From: Streptomyces sp. NBC_01549
GTDB lineage: Bacteria > Actinomycetota > Actinomycetes > Streptomycetales > Streptomycetaceae
DNA: 64,000 bases
Direction: 5' to 3'
Assembly (NCBI RefSeq): GCF_026339955.1
Contig: NZ_JAPEPW010000002.1
Span: 248,001 to 312,000 of the forward strand
Made by a program: the position numbers and the translations under genes. How positions within the stretch are numbered: the first letter of the stretch is position 1; the number at the start of each line of letters is the position of its first letter. The notes under the pieces were generated by a model that was not told the DNA's origin, searched no databases, and saw only the letters and a program-made list of their open reading frames with translations. Positions 25,111-32,866 of this stretch are shown in pieces.

Positions 25111-27963
25111 TCAGTCGAGGAGAAGGGGATTGGGCAGGGTGGCCGAGGGGTGCATGCGGAGGAGGGTGTGGAGGACTCCTGAGAGGCCGGACATGAGGCT
25201 GGGTGAGAACGCTTCGCGGGCCAGGCCGCCGACCGGGCCGCGTTGTTCGAGGCCGGTGAGGATCTCGGCGTCGAGGTCGGAGGGGTCGCCGAAGTTCAGC
25301 GACGTGAGGAACTCCCAGAGGCCCAGGCCGCCGTGGCACAACGTATGGCTCCAGCCGAAGCCCTCGGCTGCGCTGGCGCGTGCGGCCCGGTGGGCCATGT
25401 CGAGGTGGGCGGGAGCGCCCGTGCGCCGGTGGAGATCGAGCATGGCGACGCCGACCCCCGCGCTGCCGTGGCACCAGCTGGTGAAGAAGTCCTCCTCTGC
25501 GCCGATGCGGACGTCGAGCCAGTTGCCGTGCTCGGGTTGGTAGAGGGACTCCTGATAGGCGAAGGCCCGTTCGGCGAGGTGGGTCCAGTCGCGCCGTTCG
25601 GCCGCGGAACCCGCGTCGCTGAGGGCGAGCCGGGTCAGCGCCCAGCCGATGCCGGTGGCGCCGTGGGCGAAGCCGCCGATGCCCTCGGGGTTGAGCCGGG
25701 TCGTCCAGCGGGCGCCGCCGGCGTCGATGGTGGCCAGTCTGCTCAGTCGGCGGCCTATGTGCGCGGCGGCGCCGAGCCAGCGGTCCTGTCCGGTCGCCGC
25801 GGCCAGGTTGAGCAGGGGGACGACTCCGCCGGCCGCCCCGTTGAGGAGGTCCACCTCGATGTCGTCCTCGACCAGTCGGCCCTCCGCGAGCAGCAGGGCC
25901 CTCGCGGCGGCCCGCTCCAGCAGCCACTCCTCACCGAGCACCCGGTGCAGCGCCAGCCACGTCCACACCTGCGACGCGGCGCCGCTGAACGCGCCGGGTG
26001 ACGGCGTCGGCGTCCGGTCCTCGGTGCCGACCAGGACTCGTAGTGCCCCCTCGAACGTCTCGGCGACGCCCGGCACCTCGTCCGCCCGCCCGGCCCGCAC
26101 CTCGGTCACGTACTCCGCGAGCGTCAGCGCCACCCCGCCCTGCCCGGTGTAGAGGTCGGCGGGCAGCACCCTGATGGACCATCCCGCGGGGCTGAAGACA
26201 GGGCTGATCCAGGTGACCGTACCGTCCTCACCGCGCACCGCCCCGTCGCACAGCCGCCGTACCATCTGCGCGGCCAGGTCGCGTCGGCGCCGCTCCCGGT
26301 CCCGGGCGTGCGGGTCGCGGGCGGCGACCTGCACCCGCGTGGGCAGCGAACGCTCATTGAGGTACGCGCCCACCAGCGCGTCCTGGATCACCGACTCCTC
26401 CAGCGCCAGGTCGGCTGTGCGCCAGTCCTCGACGGTGTTCCGTACGGCGGCGACGTCCACGGTGAAGGTGAACATCGGCACGTCACCGGCCAACAGGTCC
26501 GCGATCTCGCCGTCGATGGCAGCACGGTCGGTCGGCGCGCCGGGCAGCACCTCGGCGTTGCGCCGAAGGATGTCCCGGGCCCGTTCGACCGCCGTCGACT
26601 CGTCGTGGAGCGACGCCGGGTGCCACAGCATCCGGCCGATGTCGACGTACGCCTGCGTGGGCCGCAGGATCCGCCGCGCCTGGGCGCCTTCGAAGCGGCG
26701 CAGCAGCCGGTACGGGTCGGTCCCGGGCCGGCGCAGGTGCGCGGTCATCTCGCGGAAGCCGGCCAGGATCCGGTCCCAGTACGCGCTCAACACAGGAGTG
26801 GGGCTGGGGTGGTTGCCCGCGGTGGGCATCGCCACCAGGTCCACCTCGAAACGGGCTGCCGCGGTGCCGCCGTCCGCGATGACCGGGTTCGGGATCAGCG
26901 GCTGCTGGCCGGGAAGCGACCCGACGCCGGAGATGTCCACCCCGCCGAGTGCGAAGCCGGTCCCGCGTACGGGTAGCAGTCCGGTACGCAGCACCGTACG
27001 GCGGATGGCCGCCGCGGCCACGTCGACCGCGTCGCCCCGGCCGCTGGGCGGGAAGGGCGCGGGGGCGTCGAAGAGCGTCTCGGCATCCACGATCACCGGC
27101 ACCGGGCCCGCGGCGATCATGTTCTCGGCGTGCATGTCGGTGCCGCCGGTGAAGCGGAGGACGGCCAGCCAGTGACCGACGTTCCGGTAGAACGCGGCGA
27201 GTTCGGCCTCTCCCGCGCAGTAGCGGTGGCGGACGAACTCGGCCCAGCCGTAGCCCTCGCGCACTCGCGTCCTCGGCACCCGGATGCGCTCGTCCGGCGA
27301 CGGGGCACCGGGGAAGTCCGCGTAGAGCTCGTCCAACAGCGCGCCGAGCGCCACGTCGGCCTCGGACGGCCGGGGTTTGTACATGACGCTCCCCCCGGCG
27401 AAGTCGACTCGGCTGACCGTCAGGCCGCCCCGATGGGTGTCGCCCGCCCCGAACGCGACGGCCCGCATCTCCCCCGCGGAGCCCCCCAGCAGCGGTCGCA
27501 GCAGTTCGCGGTCCGCGGCGAGCCGTTCCGCGAAGCCGACCGTCGCCGCCACCGACAACCGTGCCACCGACGCGATCCTCGGGCCGACGTTCGGGTATCG
27601 GCCGGCCAGCCGGTCGAGATAGCCCTCCTCCGCGGCCCGCTCCAGGAACGCGGTCCACGTCTGCGTGTCGGATCCCGCCGCCGCGCCTTCGGCGTGCCGT
27701 GCGCCGCCCGCTGCGATGCGCAGCGCGTGCAGTTCGATCAGGAACAGCCGGGACAGCTTCGCGTGCAGGGACTTGAGCAGGGCGGTGTGGCCGGCTTCCA
27801 ATACCACTTCCCGCTCCTCCCGGCCCAGGGCGTCCACGCCGGCCAGCCGCCGGGCCAGCTGTTCCCGCCACGGGCGGGCGATGGTGCGTACGGGTTGGGC
27901 GAACCACTCCGCCTCGTCCCTCTTCTCCGGCCTTTCCGGCTTTTCCGGCGCCGATCCACTCAC
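25111..27963 (-). CDS. lanM: Class II lanthipeptide synthetase LanM
   Basis: About 950 residues from GTG 27963, which has GGAGGG at proper spacing; the frame extends to a TTG at 28065 without a ribosome site. The N-terminal dehydratase domain (DUF4135) holds GGSVMYKPRPSEADVALGAL, FTGGTDMHAENMIAAG and PVPVIVDAETLFDAP, the kinase-like residues that phosphorylate and eliminate Ser/Thr. The C-terminal LanC-like cyclase shows GFAHGATGIGWALT, SWCHGSAG (Cys about 831) and LCHGGLG (Cys-His about 876-877), the zinc ligands for thioether formation. Intact. It modifies the precursor encoded just upstream on the same strand. Confidence 0.95.
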   Translation of the reverse strand: MSGSAPEKPERPEKRDEAEWFAQPVRTIARPWREQLARRLAGVDALGREEREVVLEAGHTALLKSLHAKLSRLFLIELHALRIAAGGARHAEGAAAGSDTQTWTAFLERAAEEGYLDRLAGRYPNVGPRIASVARLSVAATVGFAERLAADRELLRPLLGGSAGEMRAVAFGAGDTHRGGLTVSRVDFAGGSVMYKPRPSEADVALGALLDELYADFPGAPSPDERIRVPRTRVREGYGWAEFVRHRYCAGEAELAAFYRNVGHWLAVLRFTGGTDMHAENMIAAGPVPVIVDAETLFDAPAPFPPSGRGDAVDVAAAAIRRTVLRTGLLPVRGTGFALGGVDISGVGSLPGQQPLIPNPVIADGGTAAARFEVDLVAMPTAGNHPSPTPVLSAYWDRILAGFREMTAHLRRPGTDPYRLLRRFEGAQARRILRPTQAYVDIGRMLWHPASLHDESTAVERARDILRRNAEVLPGAPTDRAAIDGEIADLLAGDVPMFTFTVDVAAVRNTVEDWRTADLALEESVIQDALVGAYLNERSLPTRVQVAARDPHARDRERRRRDLAAQMVRRLCDGAVRGEDGTVTWISPVFSPAGWSIRVLPADLYTGQGGVALTLAEYVTEVRAGRADEVPGVAETFEGALRVLVGTEDRTPTPSPGAFSGAASQVWTWLALHRVLGEEWLLERAAARALLLAEGRLVEDDIEVDLLNGAAGGVVPLLNLAAATGQDRWLGAAAHIGRRLSRLATIDAGGARWTTRLNPEGIGGFAHGATGIGWALTRLALSDAGSAAERRDWTHLAERAFAYQESLYQPEHGNWLDVRIGAEEDFFTSWCHGSAGVGVAMLDLHRRTGAPAHLDMAHRAARASAAEGFGWSHTLCHGGLGLWEFLTSLNFGDPSDLDAEILTGLEQRGPVGGLAREAFSPSLMSGLSGVLHTLLRMHPSATLPNPLLLD

Positions 27964-28253
27964 CGTCCACCCTCCCGCTCCGCCATGAACTCGCTTCTTC
28001 CGGTCGTTCCGAAGTCGCGCAGGGAACCGTGCGACCAGCCCGGACACATCCGCACCCGGCAGCAACCGACCGAGCGGGAAACCGCCGCATCCCTGACGCG
28101 CACAGGGGCGGGCGGCTACGAGCTCGGCAGGGTGCGGCGCGTTCCCGGGTGCGGACGCGTCGTGGCCTGGCGCGCGGTTCCCTACGCTCCTGCTTTATGA
28201 ACCGCACCCCGCAGGGGTGTCCGGGAAGAGGCACACTCCGCAGGAGAGTCGGT

Positions 28254-28305
28254 CAAAAAGCGCGCCCCGGAAATGGCACTCCGGGCAGGCCCTCCACAAA
28301 GGGCC
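28254..28305 (-). terminator. Rho-independent terminator/attenuator between lanA and lanM
   Basis: Reading the minus strand after the precursor stop: hairpin GGCCCT-TTGTGG-AGGGCC (28305-28288), then CCCGGA-GTGCCATT-TCCGGG (28285-28266), then GCGCGC and a run of five T (28259-28255). Such a partial terminator would let the precursor mRNA exceed that of the synthetase, as is common in lanthipeptide operons. Confidence 0.6.
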
Positions 28306-28324
28306 TTGGAGTCACCACAGGCGT

Positions 28325-28525
28325 TCAGCAACACCAGCTGCCGTGTGACCCACTCGGGCTGGAACAGAAGCCGTAGAGGGAGTCACTCGGGTCGGTGAGC
28401 GCGGCCTCGGCGGCGGCGCCGCCGACGTAGAGGGGCCCCGCGGGGTTGGTCTGGCCGTACGCGCTCTCGGCGCCCGCCAGCCAGGCATCGAGCACGGCGA
28501 TGGTGGCAACACTGGTCTGGGGCAT
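28325..28525 (-). CDS. lanA: Lanthipeptide precursor peptide
   Basis: 66 residues; ATG at 28525 with GGAGG nine bases upstream. The leader (MPQTSVATIAVLDAWLAGAE..., then NPAGPLYVGG) is helical and acidic with a double-Gly at 35-36. The C-terminal part is rich in Ser and Cys: SDSLYGFCSSPSGSHGSWCC, with Cys at 54, 65 and 66 and eight Ser/Thr after residue 43. Cleavage after Gly36 or after Ala42 would give a 30- or 24-residue core with up to three (methyl)lanthionine rings. It lies about 360 bases before lanM on the same strand. No transporter or protease gene is adjacent. The exact subclass is unknown to me. Confidence 0.75.
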   Translation of the reverse strand: MPQTSVATIAVLDAWLAGAESAYGQTNPAGPLYVGGAAAEAALTDPSDSLYGFCSSPSGSHGSWCC

Positions 28526-28989
28526 GAGAGACCTCCGGTGGATGTGGGGATTGGGACGGATTGCCCAGCCCTGAGTATCGCCGGGTTCGAACACCCGTCA
28601 GACGTCCAATCTGGCCAAAGCCATGTGGTGTTCGTGCGGCCTACCGCCGTCTACGGGACGGGCGGGACGGCGACACGGCCGAGCGGCGACCGGCCGGTCA
28701 CAGCGGACGCCGGTCCTCCGACTCCAAGCTCCGGCCAAGGTTCCGCACCTACGAGGAGCCCCTGAAGAGCGAAGTGGGGACGCGACGGCGCCCGTCCGGT
28801 CACCGGAGGCCGGCCGACAACCGGACGACCTCGATCTCACACCCCCTCAAACCCCGGTCCAGACTGGCCACTTGGCCAACAAGCGCACCTGCGGTCTCCG
28901 AGGCGGCTCCCTTGAGATCGACGACCACCCAGGGCCACCCACCGCCGTATCCAGCCCCCGCCACATGTCGGAACGTCCTGACAAACCTG
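28526..28989. other. Intergenic, divergent promoter space
   Basis: Separates the lanthipeptide locus from the sugar-binding lipoprotein. It should hold the lanA promoter on the minus strand, but no convincing -35/-10 was seen. No gene was recognised. Confidence 0.4.
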
Positions 28990-29018
28990 TTGACACGACT
29001 TGAGGAGCGCTCCATAGT
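28990..29018 (+). promoter_or_regulatory. Sigma70-type promoter of the sugar-binding lipoprotein gene
   Basis: TTGACA (28990-28995), a 17-bp spacer, then CATAGT (29013-29018). It lies about 245 bases before the lipoprotein start and directly before a palindromic operator. The -35 box and the downstream operator recur at 31536-31599. Confidence 0.65.
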
Positions 29019-29026
29019 ACGTGCCA

Positions 29027-29053
29027 CTAGAGCGCGCTAATAAAGCGCTCTAG
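29027..29053 (+). promoter_or_regulatory. LacI-type operator (copy 1)
   Basis: Perfect 9-bp inverted repeat CTAGAGCGC ... GCGCTCTAG with a 9-bp spacer, just after the -10 box, in roadblock position. The left half plus spacer start (ACTAGAGCGCGCTA) is repeated upstream of the isomerase operon. The LacI regulator at 30438-31481 is the obvious candidate binder. Confidence 0.65.
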
Positions 29054-29262
29054 TCGCGAACGGCCAGCGGTCCGCACCCATGACCGCCGCCACCCCACCG
29101 CTCCACGTTCCGCCGACACACACCAACCGCGGCCGCCGAGCCGGACCGAGCAGGACCGAACCGGCCCCCTCCTCGTCATCGAAAGCCATCGAGTCAGGCC
29201 GCCGGCCATCGACGCCCCCAGCCAGAACCCGCCCTGACCCCGTACAGAGAGGTGCAACGAAC

Positions 29263-30267
29263 ATGCGCAGAAACCACCGAACAGCCGCCTTGGCCGGTGT
29301 TGTTCTCACCTGCACGCTCATCGCCGCCGGCTGCTCCAGCAGCTCGGGCGGCAAGAAGTCCGAGGAAGGCGGCGCGGCCGCCTCCGTGGGCAAGGCCGAC
29401 ACCCCACGCATGACCGTGGCCATGATCACCCACGCCGCCCCGGGTGACACCTTCTGGGACCTGATCCGCAAGGGTGCCCAGGCCGCGGCCGCCAAGGACA
29501 ACGTCAAGCTCGTCTACTCCAGCGACCCCAACGCGGGCAACCAGGCCAACCTCGTGCAGAACGCCATCGACCAGAAGGTCGACGGCATCGCGCTCACCGC
29601 GGCCAAGCCCGGCGCCCTGAAGTCGGTGGTGGCCAAGGCCGAATCAGCCGGCATACCGGTCGTGGGCTTCAACTCCGGCTTGGACGACTGGCAGCGGCTC
29701 AACATGCTCGAGTACTTCGGCCAGGACGAGAACATCGCCGGCCAGGCCTTCGGCCGGCGACTGAGCCGGCTCGGCGCCAAGCACGCTCTCTGTGTCATCC
29801 AGGAGCAGGGGCAGGTCGCGTTGGAGGCCCGCTGCGCCGGGCTGAAGAAGGGATTCACCGGCAAGACGGACCCCCTCTACGTCAACGGCACCGACATGCC
29901 GTCCGTGAAGGCGACGATCACGGCCAAGCTCCGGCAGGACTCCTCCATCGACCAAGTGGTCACACTCGGCGCCCCGTTCGCACTGACGGCCGTGCAGTCG
30001 GCGCAGGACGCCGGTAGCAAAGCCAAGATCGCCACCTTCGACCTCAACAAGGACCTGGTGAAGGCCGTCCAGAGCGGATCGGTCGAGTTCGCGGTCGACC
30101 AGCAGCCGTATCTCCAGGGCTACCTCGCCGTCGACGCCCTGTGGCTGTACAAGACCAACGGAAACGTCAGCGGAGGCGGCACCGCGCCCGTGCTCACCGG
30201 ACCTGCCTTCGTCACCAAGGAGAACGTCGGCATCGTCGCCAAGTTCGCTCAGAACGGCACGCGATAG
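29263..30267 (+). CDS. Sugar ABC-type substrate-binding lipoprotein
   Basis: 334 residues; ATG 29263 with AGAGAGG upstream. A lipoprotein signal peptide is evident: MRRNHRTAALAG, then VVLTCTLIAAGC with the lipobox Cys at 24, then a Ser/Gly linker. The mature part is a periplasmic-binding-protein type I domain: MTVAMITHAAPGDTFWDLIR, NAIDQKVDGIALTAAKPGAL, VVGFNSGLDDWQ and VEFAVDQQPYLQGYLAVDAL, as in ribose/inositol-type binders. It is tethered outside the membrane and captures a sugar or polyol. No ATPase or permease gene follows, which is unusual; it shares an operator with the inositol-like operon. Confidence 0.9.
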   Translation: MRRNHRTAALAGVVLTCTLIAAGCSSSSGGKKSEEGGAAASVGKADTPRMTVAMITHAAPGDTFWDLIRKGAQAAAAKDNVKLVYSSDPNAGNQANLVQNAIDQKVDGIALTAAKPGALKSVVAKAESAGIPVVGFNSGLDDWQRLNMLEYFGQDENIAGQAFGRRLSRLGAKHALCVIQEQGQVALEARCAGLKKGFTGKTDPLYVNGTDMPSVKATITAKLRQDSSIDQVVTLGAPFALTAVQSAQDAGSKAKIATFDLNKDLVKAVQSGSVEFAVDQQPYLQGYLAVDALWLYKTNGNVSGGGTAPVLTGPAFVTKENVGIVAKFAQNGTR

Positions 30268-30437
30268 CAGCATCCGACCGGCGCTGTGGGCACAGCGACC
30301 GAGCCTCCCTTCGCCGCATCGGTCAGTCCTCGGCGGCGAGGGAGGCACCGCCGCGTACGCCGAAGCCCACGGCATGCGCCCGGGTCACCCTGCATGGCAG
30401 ACGCAATCACACCGCGGTCCGACGCCGCCTTTACCCC

Positions 30438-31481
30438 TCAGGGCAGTTCCGGCGGAACCGGCCCGCTCGTACCACGCACCACGAGCTTCGGGTCCAGCAC
30501 CGCCTCTCGAGGCTCCAGGCCCTCGTCCTCCAGCCGTTCCACGGCGAACCGCACCGCGTGCTCGGCCATCAGGACCGCATTCTGGCGAACCGTCGTCAGG
30601 CCGATCGGCATCAAGTGGGAGAGATGGCTGTCGTCGTAACCGATGACGGACATGTCGCGCGGAACGTCGACGCCTGCCCGCGCCAGAGCCATCAGCAAAC
30701 CCATCGCGCACCGGTCGTTGCCCGCGAGAACCGCTGTCGGCAGCGGCTGCCCGCCGTCGCGCTCCGCCAGGAGCACCCTGCCGGTCTCGATGCCTGACCG
30801 CTCCGTGTGGTCGCCGGGGATCACCCGCAGCTCCGACTCCAACCCATGGTGGCGCATCGCGGCCCGGTAGGCGCGACGGCGTTCGACCGAGCCGGGACCC
30901 CGGCCGCCGTCGATGTGCACGATACGGCGGTGGCCCTGCTCGACCAGGTGTTCCATGGCCTGCCGTATGCCCTTCGCCTCGGCGCTGTGCACGAAGTCGA
31001 CACGGGCGCGAGGGACCCGGCGACTGACCGAGACGGTCGCCGTACGGTGACCGAGTTCCTCCAGGTACGCCGGCTCCGCCTCCGGACCGAGCAGGATCAG
31101 CGCCTCACAACGGTGGCTGAGCAGAGCCTCCACGGCCTTGGCCTCACTGCGGCCCTGGGAGCTCGCGGAGAGGACGACGTCGTAGCCGAGCCGTTCGGCC
31201 TCGGGGTAGATGCCCTCGATCAGGTCCGAGTGGAACGTCTGGTGGACAGTGAACATCACGCCTAGCGTGCGACTGCGGCCGCGGGCCAGCAGCCGGGCCG
31301 CGCTGTCCGGGCGGTAGCCGATCTCGTCGGCGACGCGCAGCACCCGCTCACGGGTCTCCGGACTCGCGCCGGGCTGATTCCTGAAGATGATCGAGACCAG
31401 CGCACGGGAGACACCCGCCTTCTCAGCGACGTCCGTCATCGTAGGCCGCTGCTTGCCCGACGCGTCCACCTGCGTACCCAC
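30438..31481 (-). CDS. LacI-family transcriptional regulator
   Basis: 347 residues. The N-terminal helix-turn-helix PTMTDVAEKAGVSRALVSII with hinge helix YRPDSAARLLARGRSRTLGV is followed by a sugar-binding core (HQTFHSDLIEGIYPEAERLG, AVLAGNDRCAMGLLMALARA, MSVIGYDDSHLSHLMPIGLT). It is divergent from the isomerase operon and lies between two copies of the palindromic operator, so it most likely represses both the lipoprotein gene and the operon until a sugar effector binds. The effector is probably a polyol or inositol derivative, judging by the enzymes nearby. Confidence 0.92.
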   Translation of the reverse strand: MGTQVDASGKQRPTMTDVAEKAGVSRALVSIIFRNQPGASPETRERVLRVADEIGYRPDSAARLLARGRSRTLGVMFTVHQTFHSDLIEGIYPEAERLGYDVVLSASSQGRSEAKAVEALLSHRCEALILLGPEAEPAYLEELGHRTATVSVSRRVPRARVDFVHSAEAKGIRQAMEHLVEQGHRRIVHIDGGRGPGSVERRRAYRAAMRHHGLESELRVIPGDHTERSGIETGRVLLAERDGGQPLPTAVLAGNDRCAMGLLMALARAGVDVPRDMSVIGYDDSHLSHLMPIGLTTVRQNAVLMAEHAVRFAVERLEDEGLEPREAVLDPKLVVRGTSGPVPPELP

Positions 31482-31535
31482 CCTTCGACGGCGCCCACCC
31501 TACGGGCAGTCGCGAAATCTCCCAGCAACAAGCTA

Positions 31536-31599
31536 TTGACATGACATTTGGACAGGAGCCATCGTACTCGGACTAGAGCGCGCTAGTAGAGCGCGCGAG
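31536..31599 (+). promoter_or_regulatory. Promoter and LacI-type operator (copy 2) of the isomerase operon
   Basis: TTGACA (31536-31541), an 18-bp gap, and CATCGT (31560-31565) form a promoter like that at 28990. CTAGAGCGC-GCTAGTAGA-GCGCGCGAG (31573-31599) matches operator copy 1 in its left half exactly and less well in its right half. It drives the plus-strand operon starting at 31908; the lacI gene reads away on the other strand. Confidence 0.6.
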
Positions 31600-31788
31600 A
31601 AGATCCGTTTCCCGCACCGCTTACAGGGATCCCCGGAGTGAGAGGAACGACAGTGAAGCGAGGAGCCGAGCCGCTCCGCCACCCTCGCGGAGCCCGCCTC
31701 GGGCGAAGGCGGGGACGACGGCCCCCGGGAAGACGGTGAAGCCATCTCCCGACCTCGACCTCCACCTCGGCCTCGGCCTCGGCCTCGA

Positions 31789-31823
31789 CCGGCAACCGGC
31801 AACCGGCAACCGGCAACCGGCAA
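31789..31823 (+). repeat. Five tandem CCGGCAA heptamers in the operon leader
   Basis: CCGGCAA occurs five times without a break, preceded by CTCGGC hexamers (31766-31785). It lies about 85 bases before the isomerase start, in the untranslated leader. Confidence 0.85.
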
Positions 31824-31907
31824 CCGATGTTCCGGCAGGACCCCGACCACACACAGAAGACCCGCGCAAAATCCCCCGTCCCCATCCCTCTCCCCCAAGG
31901 ACACGCC

Positions 31908-32858
31908 ATGGCAACGGCGCCATCCCCACTCCGCACCACCGCGGGCAACCTCTGCCTGGGCTCGGCCCCCGACTCCTGGGGCGTCTGGTTCCCCGAGGAC
32001 GAGCACCAGGTGACGTACCCGCGCTTCCTCGACGAACTCGCGCAGGCCGGCTACGAGTGGCTTGAGCTCGGCCCCTACGGTTTCCTCCCCACCGACCCGC
32101 AGCGGCTGAAGGCCGAACTCGACGCCCGTGGGCTCCAGGTCTCCGGCGGCACCGCCTTCGGCGCGCTGCACCGGCCGGAAGCCTGGGACGAGATGCTCGC
32201 CCACGTAAGGCAAGTGGCCACGCTGACCGCCGCCGCGGGCGCCCACCATCTGGTCCTGATCCCGCCCATGTACCGGGACGAGAAGACCGGCGGGTTCACT
32301 GAGCCGCCCGAGCTGACCGCCGCGCAGTGGGCGGGCTTCGGCCGGGCCGCCGACCGTCTCGGCCGACTCCTGCTCGATGACTACGACGTACGGCTTGTGA
32401 TCCACCCGCACGCCGACAGCCACATCCAGACCCAGCCCGAGATCGAGCGGCTGCTGAACGAGTCCGACAGCCGGTACACCAATCTCTGCCTGGACACCGG
32501 CCATGTGGCATACGGCGGTGGCGACAACCTGGACCTGATTCGCCGCTTCGGGGAACGCGTCGGCTATGTGCACATCAAGCAGATGGACCCGGCGGTCCTC
32601 GTCCAGGTGGCCAAGGAGAACCTCTCGTTCGGCGAGGCCGTACAACGCGGGGTGTGCGTGTCCCCGCCGGAGGGCGTGCCGAGCCCGGCCGATGTGGTGG
32701 CCGAACTCGCAAAACTCGAAGCCGAGTTGTTCGTGATCGTCGAGCAGGACCTGTACCCGTGCGCTCCCGATGTGCCGCTGCCCATCGCCGTACGCACCCG
32801 TGAACACCTGGCCGGTTGCGGCCTCTCCGGAACCCGACGACCGAAGACCACCTGCTAG
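31908..32858 (+). CDS. Sugar phosphate isomerase/epimerase (xylose isomerase-like TIM barrel)
   Basis: 316 residues from ATG 31908 (AAGG upstream). The AP_endonuc_2/TIM-barrel family pattern is clear: LGSAPDSWGVWFPEDEHQVT (as in IolE-type inosose dehydratases), FLDELAQAGYEWLELGPYGF, LVIHPHADSHIQTQPEIERL with the metal-binding His, NLCLDTGHVAYGGG, and VGYVHIKQMDP. The NxCxDTGH and HIK motifs hold the divalent metal. It is the first gene of a four-gene operon with an MFS transporter and a Gfo/Idh dehydrogenase, consistent with inositol or ketosugar catabolism. Confidence 0.88.
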   Translation: MATAPSPLRTTAGNLCLGSAPDSWGVWFPEDEHQVTYPRFLDELAQAGYEWLELGPYGFLPTDPQRLKAELDARGLQVSGGTAFGALHRPEAWDEMLAHVRQVATLTAAAGAHHLVLIPPMYRDEKTGGFTEPPELTAAQWAGFGRAADRLGRLLLDDYDVRLVIHPHADSHIQTQPEIERLLNESDSRYTNLCLDTGHVAYGGGDNLDLIRRFGERVGYVHIKQMDPAVLVQVAKENLSFGEAVQRGVCVSPPEGVPSPADVVAELAKLEAELFVIVEQDLYPCAPDVPLPIAVRTREHLAGCGLSGTRRPKTTC

Positions 32859-32866
32859 GAGGCGCC

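Noticed and set aside
26483..28234. Long frames overlapping lanM in other phases on both strands
   Set aside because: Arg/Gly/Pro-rich translations typical of out-of-phase high-GC DNA.
31789..31823. CCGGCAA array as a possible CRISPR or operator cluster
   Set aside because: Units are 7 bp with no spacers; a simple tandem repeat.
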